A program made the translations under genes and the position numbers. Positions 33,109-38,291 of a DNA stretch of 38,291 nt are shown piece by piece. The first letter of the stretch is position 1, and every line of letters starts with the position of its first letter. Under the pieces are notes generated by a model that worked only from the letters and a program-made list of their open reading frames with translations, was not told the DNA's origin and searched no databases. Origin of the DNA: an uncultured bacterium (GTDB taxonomy: Bacteria > Verrucomicrobiota > Kiritimatiellia > CAIKKV01); NCBI GenBank assembly GCA_938038445.1, contig CALHRZ010000008.1:1-38291 (forward strand), given 5' to 3'.

Positions 33109-34311
33109 CTAGCCCTCCCCCACGTCGGGCGCAACGGCCACCGCCGAAGCCTCCGCCATCCCGGTCCCGTTCTCCGCCCGACCGTGGGCACGGCCGAAGT
33201 AAACCGCAGCCGCTTGGAACAAAACGGATATCGTGAGAGCGGCCGCGCAAACAGCATAGAGAATTGCATCCCCATATCGCTTCATGAAATATTCCGTCGC
33301 GAACAGACCCGCGAATGACCCCAGGCCAACGAGGCATTCATTGACGCCGATATTGCGGGACCGATGGCCGGCATTCGCGGCATAGAACACGGCGCAGAAA
33401 AACACGAATCCGGTCCAGAGCCCCAGCAACGCAATGAGGGGAGCCGCAACGGCATACTGCGGAAAACGCCAGAGGAATAGAAGGAGCGCGGCGGCGCCCA
33501 ACTGGACGGCAATGAGAAGAGGAAGACGGTAGAGCCACCCTCCCGCACGACCCATCAGACCGCCAAAGAGCGCCTGAATGGCCATGTGGAGAAAGAGGGG
33601 AAGCCCTGCCAGAATGGGCGCGATGCCGTCCCGCCCGCTCAGCGCGGGAAAGAATGTATGAAGTGGCCGCTGGATGAAGGTCGCGGTGAAGATCATGACC
33701 CAGGCGACGCCGACGTACACCCCTGGAAGGGCAGGATCCAGCCCAGGCCGGATTTCCACATGCTCATCGGCAGACTGATCCCCCGGGGAACGCGACTGAT
33801 GGCGAACAAGCAGAATTCCCACCCCAACGCAGAGGAAGAGAACAATCAAGGAAAGGGCATGGGGGCCGAGCTTGTAGAAGAGGCCGGATGCGAGGAACCC
33901 GGCGGCGGCACCAAAACTCCAGGACGCCGTGTAAAAGGCCGTCGCGCGAACCAGACCGCCGGGAGGGGCTTCTCCACGCATGAAAGTCTGAAAGGCGTTA
34001 AAGAAAAAGGCGGCGGCGATTCCAACAAGGGCCATGGCCAAAAGAAGCCACGGGTAGGCGGTCGCCTCGAGCGAGAAAACCGAGACCGCAGCGAGTGCCG
34101 CCACACTGGCGAGAACAAGCCGACGGGCGTTGCGGCGATTGAGCAGCAAGCCGACCGCTAGACTGGCGACCATATAAACAATCTGCATAAGGCCGGTGAG
34201 CCCCGCCGCCTGCCGGGTGGAAAAACCCATTTCGCCTGCCCGGTAACTGACGGCGAACAATACAAGGAATACGACCACGTCCATCGCAGCAGGAGAAAGA
34301 AAAATCCGCAT
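33109..34311 (-). CDS. Major facilitator superfamily transporter
   Basis: A 400-residue, 12-segment MFS protein. Half-boundary charged loop RHQSRSPGDQSADEHVEIR sits between segments 6 and 7. No substrate-specific motif is recognised. The start MRIFLSPAAMD at 34311 is preferred because AAAAAGGA lies 7 bases upstream and the first helix follows directly; a longer form from 34371 would add 20 polar residues. It is the first gene of the operon with the spermidine-synthase-like fusion. A weak promoter pair (CTGGAA, 17 bases, TATCAT at 34367-34339) may serve it. Confidence 0.85.
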   Translation of the reverse strand: MRIFLSPAAMDVVVFLVLFAVSYRAGEMGFSTRQAAGLTGLMQIVYMVASLAVGLLLNRRNARRLVLASVAALAAVSVFSLEATAYPWLLLAMALVGIAAAFFFNAFQTFMRGEAPPGGLVRATAFYTASWSFGAAAGFLASGLFYKLGPHALSLIVLFLCVGVGILLVRHQSRSPGDQSADEHVEIRPGLDPALPGVYVGVAWVMIFTATFIQRPLHTFFPALSGRDGIAPILAGLPLFLHMAIQALFGGLMGRAGGWLYRLPLLIAVQLGAAALLLFLWRFPQYAVAAPLIALLGLWTGFVFFCAVFYAANAGHRSRNIGVNECLVGLGSFAGLFATEYFMKRYGDAILYAVCAAALTISVLFQAAAVYFGRAHGRAENGTGMAEASAVAVAPDVGEG

Positions 34312-34371
34312 CCAAATATCCTTTTTCCAATCTCGCCTATGATAGCCGTTTCCTGTTCCCCTTCCAGCCAA

Positions 34372-34634
34372 ATCATGCCTTCCACGAGGGGCGTCTTCCG
34401 GTCAATCCGGCTCTCCGTACCGAATGCCTTTTTGAGAGGGTTCCCCCCGCTCCTGAGTGGCGGAACTCCAAATGACAGATCAAGGGACCGCCAGTAAAAC
34501 GACTGCTCTTCTCTTTGATGGCACCGGGATGGACGATTGTATTTCCCTTCCTCCAACGGATCAATCTCCCCGTTTGTCCCCATAAAACCGATTAACTTGA
34601 AGGCCGGTTTGTGGTCTTCTCACGATAGAAATGC
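34372..34634. other. Divergent intergenic region without a gene
   Basis: Between the MFS gene (minus) and the RecA-like ATPase gene (plus) there is no credible coding region, RNA gene or strong terminator. A short minus-strand open frame through 34583 runs into the MFS gene and has no family signature. I could not identify a convincing promoter for the plus-strand operon here. Confidence 0.5.
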
Positions 34635-34644
34635 AGGAGGGACG

Positions 34645-35481
34645 ATGAGTCAGCCCCGTTTGTCCTCCGCCATCGAAAAGACGCCGACGGGCGTGGCGTT
34701 CTTCGATGAGCGTTTCGGCGGCGTGTATGCAGGACGTTGCTGGCTCCTCTGCGGTCCCGCCGGAACCGGCAAGTCTCTCATCGCTCTCCAGTTCCTCAGC
34801 GAAGGCATCCGGCAAGGCGAAAAAGGACTCCTCCTCACGATTCAACGTGCGGGTGAAACCGTTCTTTGGGCTGCCTCGCACGGCCGCGGCATGGACCGGG
34901 CGATCGAATCGGGCCAATGCCTCATCCTGGAATACGCCGACTACATTCCCGGGCGCGATGTGGAACCTGTTCCCAGCCTTCCACCGGAAGGTTTTCTCGA
35001 ACTCCAGGAAATCGTCCGCGTCAACACAATCCGGCGCATCGCCCTCGATACCGTCGTCCCTTGGGCCATGACCACCCAGCCCCGCACCCAATCGGAACGC
35101 GTTTTTTCGCTCGTCCGAGCCCTCGAACGGCTCGATGCGACGACCCTCCTGACGCTTCCCGAACCGGTCTCCATTCCCGCGCAGAGACTCCGAGAAGCCT
35201 TGACTGCCGTGGTGCCTATCGCTGTCTCGCTCTCCCTCTCGCTCGAAACAGGGGAACGACGATGGACGACGGAAAAGTATCTCGGCGAATCGCCGCCGTT
35301 CCCTCCCCATCCCTACCTCCTTGCGCCCGGCCTTGGCGCCATCGCCGCGCGGACCCTCCAAACCCCCAGCCCTTCCCACTCGGAACGCCCCCGCCTCGGC
35401 CCGGTCATCCTGGGACCCTCTAACCCCGAAAATCGCGCCCCGGATCGGACTAGCCGTTTCGGACTGAACCTTCCGGAGTAG
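34645..35481 (+). CDS. RecA/KaiC-like ATPase
   Basis: A 278-residue single-domain P-loop ATPase of the KaiC/RadA-like RecA family. Walker A GPAGTGKS at 37-44, preceded by the typical TPTGVAFFDERFGGVYAGR leader segment, and a Walker-B-like strand RIALDTVVPWAM around residue 130. Only one KaiC domain is present, so it is not a circadian KaiC. The start 34645 has AGGAGGG 7 bases upstream; a longer form would begin in the intergenic region without a ribosome site. It is followed after 3 bases by the ExeA-like ATPase gene, suggesting a joint role in assembling or powering the export system encoded downstream. Confidence 0.85.
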   Translation: MSQPRLSSAIEKTPTGVAFFDERFGGVYAGRCWLLCGPAGTGKSLIALQFLSEGIRQGEKGLLLTIQRAGETVLWAASHGRGMDRAIESGQCLILEYADYIPGRDVEPVPSLPPEGFLELQEIVRVNTIRRIALDTVVPWAMTTQPRTQSERVFSLVRALERLDATTLLTLPEPVSIPAQRLREALTAVVPIAVSLSLSLETGERRWTTEKYLGESPPFPPHPYLLAPGLGAIAARTLQTPSPSHSERPRLGPVILGPSNPENRAPDRTSRFGLNLPE

Positions 35482-35484
35482 CCG

Positions 35485-36345
35485 ATGTACCTTGCGCACT
35501 GGAATCTCCGAGAATACCCCTTCCAAAATGTGGCCGATCCCCGTTTCGCCTATCTTTCCGAACAACATCAGGAGGCTCTCGCCCGTCTCGTGTACGTGAT
35601 CCAGACCGGCAAACTCGGCGCCGTTTTGACGGGCACATACGGCGTGGGGAAATCCATGATCCTCGAACTCCTCGCCCACCATCAGGCAGTTCAGAATGTT
35701 GTCCGGTTCGTGCGCTTTGATGCCCCCTCCGACGGCGTTTTCGAATTGGCGGCGTCCTTGCTTTCCGCCTGCGGCATGCCTCGTCCCCTTCAAACCTCTT
35801 CAGCCGCCTTGACGATCCTTCGGGAAACTGTGGAAAAGGAGAATCCCCCCTTTGCCCCTCTCGCGCTGGTTCTTGATGAAGCACATGCGCTCCAATCGGA
35901 CCCCGCCTCGTTCGATTTTCTTCAGCGGCTTCTCAACCTTCCGCTGCCCGCCCGAGCTGGTGGGAATTCCCGCCCTCCCATCACCTTGATCCTTTCCGGC
36001 CTCCCCAAACTGGAAACGGAACTCGGCCGCCATCGCCCCCTACGGCAGCGGCTCGGTTACGGCTGGCGGCTGGAGCCGCTTGACGCCCTGCAGGTCCGAG
36101 AATATGTGGCCTTCCGAATGCGGGCGGCAGGCGGCGATATTTTCACGTTCGAAGAGGAAGCCCTCAACATCCTCGCGGAGTCCTCTGCGGGGCTCCCCCG
36201 CGTCATCAACAACCTCTGCGACGCCGCCCTGATGGTTGGGTTCGCCGCCCATGCCACACGCATCACGGCCCCTCTGATGCACCTCGCGATCGAGGAAATG
36301 CAGGGGCGGGAGAATGTTCCGGCGGAGGAGAAACCCCATGGGTAA
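35485..36345 (+). CDS. ExeA/GspA-like AAA ATPase (PEP-CTERM locus type)
   Basis: A 286-residue AAA-type ATPase. It starts MYLAHWNLREYPFQNVADPRF, the family N terminus, with Walker A GTYGVGKS at 50-57, Walker B ALVLDEAHAL (D131, E132, H134) and a sensor region SGLPKLETEL. Homologues are ExeA/GspA/MshM ATPases of secretion or pilus loci and the ExeA-like ATPase of exosortase/PEP-CTERM exopolysaccharide loci. The closeness to a polysaccharide-deacetylase-like TPR protein favours the latter. No C-terminal peptidoglycan-binding domain is present. It overlaps the next gene by 8 bases. Confidence 0.9.
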   Translation: MYLAHWNLREYPFQNVADPRFAYLSEQHQEALARLVYVIQTGKLGAVLTGTYGVGKSMILELLAHHQAVQNVVRFVRFDAPSDGVFELAASLLSACGMPRPLQTSSAALTILRETVEKENPPFAPLALVLDEAHALQSDPASFDFLQRLLNLPLPARAGGNSRPPITLILSGLPKLETELGRHRPLRQRLGYGWRLEPLDALQVREYVAFRMRAAGGDIFTFEEEALNILAESSAGLPRVINNLCDAALMVGFAAHATRITAPLMHLAIEEMQGRENVPAEEKPHG

Positions 36346-36748
36346 CCGACTGTTCGAGCCGCTTAATCTCGGGTTGATTCTTCTCGTCGGGCTTTTTCTG
36401 GCCGTGCTGTACCTCGTGGCTTCGGCGGTCAAAGAACACCGGCGAAAAACGGAACGCCATCAGCTGGAACAAGCGCTTCGGAAACAGGAAACCCCGGTCG
36501 CCTCGCCACCCGCACCCGATCCCACGTCCGAATCTCTCCCACCTGCCATCGCCGTTCCCCTTTCGGACGCCCCCTCGCCGACTGTGGTCCCGCCTGATCC
36601 CACGCCTCGGCCCCGTTTTCTCCTTGCCTGGAAACCCACCACCACCGATCCGCCCCAATTCCGCCAATATATCACCTGGCCAGGAACAAAACTCATGACA
36701 CCCCTCGTCGAACAACCCCCCTCCGATCGAGATTACGTATGGCAATGA
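36338..36748 (+). CDS. Single-pass membrane protein with proline-rich region
   Basis: A 136-residue protein: a short cytoplasmic N terminus, one hydrophobic segment (NLGLILLVGLFLAVLYLVAS, about residues 9-28), a charged amphipathic stretch (VKEHRRKTERHQLEQALRK) and a Pro-rich tail. This topology (N-in, periplasmic tail) resembles small accessory proteins of secretion or pilus assembly ATPases, as in GspB-type partners of GspA, but no sequence signature proves it. ATG 36338 is used; the longer frame from 36314 lies inside the preceding gene. It overlaps both neighbours, so it is surely co-translated with them. Confidence 0.75.
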   Translation: MGNRLFEPLNLGLILLVGLFLAVLYLVASAVKEHRRKTERHQLEQALRKQETPVASPPAPDPTSESLPPAIAVPLSDAPSPTVVPPDPTPRPRFLLAWKPTTTDPPQFRQYITWPGTKLMTPLVEQPPSDRDYVWQ

Positions 36749-38291
36749 AACCCCTCCGGTTATTCCTTCCCCTTCTCTTCTCGACCTCCGCTGCCTTGCA
36801 GGCGGAAACGAATTGGATCTCCGGCCGCGATTGGTTCGAACAAGGCGTCCGGCTGACACTCGAAGAACAACATGCGGCTTCCATTCCGTTCTACGAGGAG
36901 GCACTTCGGAAAGACCCCGCGCTTCTCGCCGCATGGGAATCGCTCGGCTGGGCGTATTGGAAAACCGGCCGGACCAACGATGCCATCGCGTTATGGGAAC
37001 GCTTGCGAACCGTGGACCCCGCCCGTCCCCTTCCCTGGAACCTGCTCGCGAGAGCCGCGGCCGCACGGAGAGAAATGGACAAAGCGATCGCCTTCGCGCG
37101 CCGCAGTCTCGAACTCGACCCCTCCCAAACCTCGGTGTCCTACGACCTTGGCCGCTACCTCCTTTGGGCTGGCCGTATGGAAGAGGGAACGGAAACGCTC
37201 CGCCGGACATTGGAAAAGGACCCCGATCGGCTGGACGTGGTGCTCGACCTCGCCCGCGCCTTCTCCACACAGCGTTTTTTTGCCCAAGCCCTTCCGTACT
37301 GGACCCGCTTGCGCCTCCACGCGCCAAACGAGGCCGAATACGGCGCGATGGAAGGTCTTTGCCTGTTGCATGAAAATCACGCCGAAGAGGCGCGCACACG
37401 GTTCCAAGAGGTTTTGGCACGCACGCCTCATCATGGGATCGCCTTGGAAGGGATGGCCAATCTCGAAGAATTCGGCCCCCATCCCGAGCAGGCGCTTCCG
37501 TGGCTCCGCGCTCTCCTCGATGCCCACCCACCGGCGGAAAAAGAGCCGGTCCGCATTCGTCTCATCAACCTCCTCGTCCGCCTTCATCGCCGCAATCCGC
37601 TGGAATTTCCCCTCCAGGAAGCGATTCGGCTGACCGACGATCGGATCGAATGGAATCCCGGCTCCGTGGATGCCCGGTTGCTCAAAGGAGAACTCTTGCT
37701 CATGAATTACCAATACGTCCCGGCGGAACGGGAATTCATCGCCGTTCTGCGCGATTTCAATCCCTTCAATCTTCGCGCGCGCCGGGGACTCTTCGAAACC
37801 TACCTCGCGGCCAAACGGTTCGCCCTTGCACGTGAACAACTTGAGCACATCCGCGCATTCAACCCTAAGGACCCCTATCTCGACTACCTCCTGGCTCGCC
37901 TCGAATCTACGCGGGGCAATTTCCCGGCTGCCTTCGATGCGCTCAACCGCCTGGAGACAGCGGGCCGAAAGGGAGCCGTAGCTGTTTTACTTTACCACGG
38001 GCTTCATCCCAGTCGCTATCTTCCGGACTCGCTCGCCATCTCCCGATTCCGGGATCATCTGGTCGCCCTACGGGAGGCCGGTTTTGAATTCGTGCCCTCC
38101 GGGGAAATTCTCGATCGTTTTGTTTCCGTTACCAATCCTCCGCCTGCCCCCCTTCCCATTTCCCAACCCCCTACTCCCCTTCCTCCCCCTCCACCTTTGC
38201 CGCCCCCGACTCCGCCCGCCCCCCCTCTTCTCCCGTCCACCCCCGAAACCCGGGCCTCGGTGGCGCCTGTGCCCGTTCTATCTCCTCTCCC
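36739..38291 (+). CDS. Secreted TPR protein entering a polysaccharide deacetylase-like domain, 3' truncated by the window
   Basis: The frame is open to the window end (517 codons visible). Residues 1-~22 look like a signal peptide (MAMKPLRLFLPLLF, then STSAALQA). Residues ~30-415 are tetratricopeptide repeats (for example IPFYEEALRKDPALLAAWESLG). At ~420 the segment AVAVLLYHGLHPSRYLPD, with FRDHLVALREAGFEFVPSG after it, resembles the first strand and helix of NodB-type polysaccharide deacetylases (PgaB-like). It is followed by a long Pro-rich linker (~460-500), where the catalytic TFDDG motif would normally come very soon. The catalytic part must lie beyond the window, if present. The start overlaps the preceding stop (ATGGCAATGA). 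The preferred role is extracytoplasmic polysaccharide modification or binding. Confidence 0.8.
   Translation, partial: MAMKPLRLFLPLLFSTSAALQAETNWISGRDWFEQGVRLTLEEQHAASIPFYEEALRKDPALLAAWESLGWAYWKTGRTNDAIALWERLRTVDPARPLPWNLLARAAAARREMDKAIAFARRSLELDPSQTSVSYDLGRYLLWAGRMEEGTETLRRTLEKDPDRLDVVLDLARAFSTQRFFAQALPYWTRLRLHAPNEAEYGAMEGLCLLHENHAEEARTRFQEVLARTPHHGIALEGMANLEEFGPHPEQALPWLRALLDAHPPAEKEPVRIRLINLLVRLHRRNPLEFPLQEAIRLTDDRIEWNPGSVDARLLKGELLLMNYQYVPAEREFIAVLRDFNPFNLRARRGLFETYLAAKRFALAREQLEHIRAFNPKDPYLDYLLARLESTRGNFPAAFDALNRLETAGRKGAVAVLLYHGLHPSRYLPDSLAISRFRDHLVALREAGFEFVPSGEILDRFVSVTNPPPAPLPISQPPTPLPPPPPLPPPTPPAPPLLPSTPETRASVAPVPVLSPL

Noticed and set aside
36263..37531. Long minus-strand open frame (422 codons)
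   Set aside because: Antisense to the TPR protein and neighbours; Arg/Gly-rich composition and no domain; the plus-strand frames have clear motifs.
1..38291. tRNA genes
   Set aside because: No cloverleaf with a GGTTCRA-type T-arm was seen in the intergenic regions; a tRNAscan run would be decisive.

Overview
The window is a gene-dense, GC-rich bacterial chromosome segment, apparently from an uncultured anaerobe of the PVC/FCB or deep-branching type (Kiritimatiellota, Sumerlaeota, Hydrogenedentota and Omnitrophota are candidates). This placement is inference. It rests on a ferredoxin-linked 2-oxoacid oxidoreductase, a HydF maturase for [FeFe] hydrogenase, a catabolic cassette (UroD-like, Gfo/Idh, TIM-barrel isomerase, DUF5060) common in those phyla, a Hanks-type kinase with a zinc ribbon, and a DUF2723/TPR protein. 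No rRNA or tRNA was found, so the phylum cannot be fixed.

Layout. 1-7032 (+): end of a large repeat-bearing surface protein, then a tightly coupled run: 4Fe-4S delta subunit, VorB-type alpha subunit, fused beta-gamma subunit, a TIGR02757 protein, a rhomboid-fold membrane protein and a DUF192 protein. 6984-9136 (-): PHP phosphoesterase and HydF behind a good sigma70-type promoter, with two REP-like hairpins upstream. 9423-13906 (-): a five-gene operon of UroD-like protein, a deleted DUF5060 glycosidase, VOC protein, Gfo/Idh oxidoreductase and TIM-barrel isomerase. 14027-16137 (+): nrdR, an unknown gene and purC. 16134-17842 (-): a second TIM-barrel isomerase and an HExxH membrane protein, preceded by a structured RNA ending in an intrinsic terminator. 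18137-21627 (-): GHMP sugar kinase and Ser/Thr kinase, coupled. 22121-24483 (+): poly(A) polymerase-like protein and lytic transglycosylase. 24480-25499 (-): zinc alcohol dehydrogenase. 25609-26502: a scar in which an IS3-family remnant abuts a frameshifted cas3 fragment. 26629-27657 (+): aldose 1-epimerase. 27667-34311 (-): DUF2723/TPR membrane protein, spermidine-synthase-like fusion and MFS transporter. 34645-38291 (+): RecA/KaiC-like ATPase, ExeA-like ATPase, a single-pass membrane protein and a secreted TPR protein entering a deacetylase-like domain, cut by the window end. This last set resembles exopolysaccharide/PEP-CTERM-type loci.

Genes are packed with many 4-base ATGA/GTGA stop-start overlaps, so translational coupling seems the rule. 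Promoters with 16-18 base spacers were recognised before hydF, nrdR, the kinase pair, pcnB, the alcohol dehydrogenase, the epimerase and the DUF2723 gene. Two of them lie so near the start codon that the mRNAs may be leaderless. The least explained items are the structured RNA at 17870-18020, the REP-like pair, a perfect 26-base palindrome, the cas3/IS3 scar and the C-terminal architecture of the last gene.
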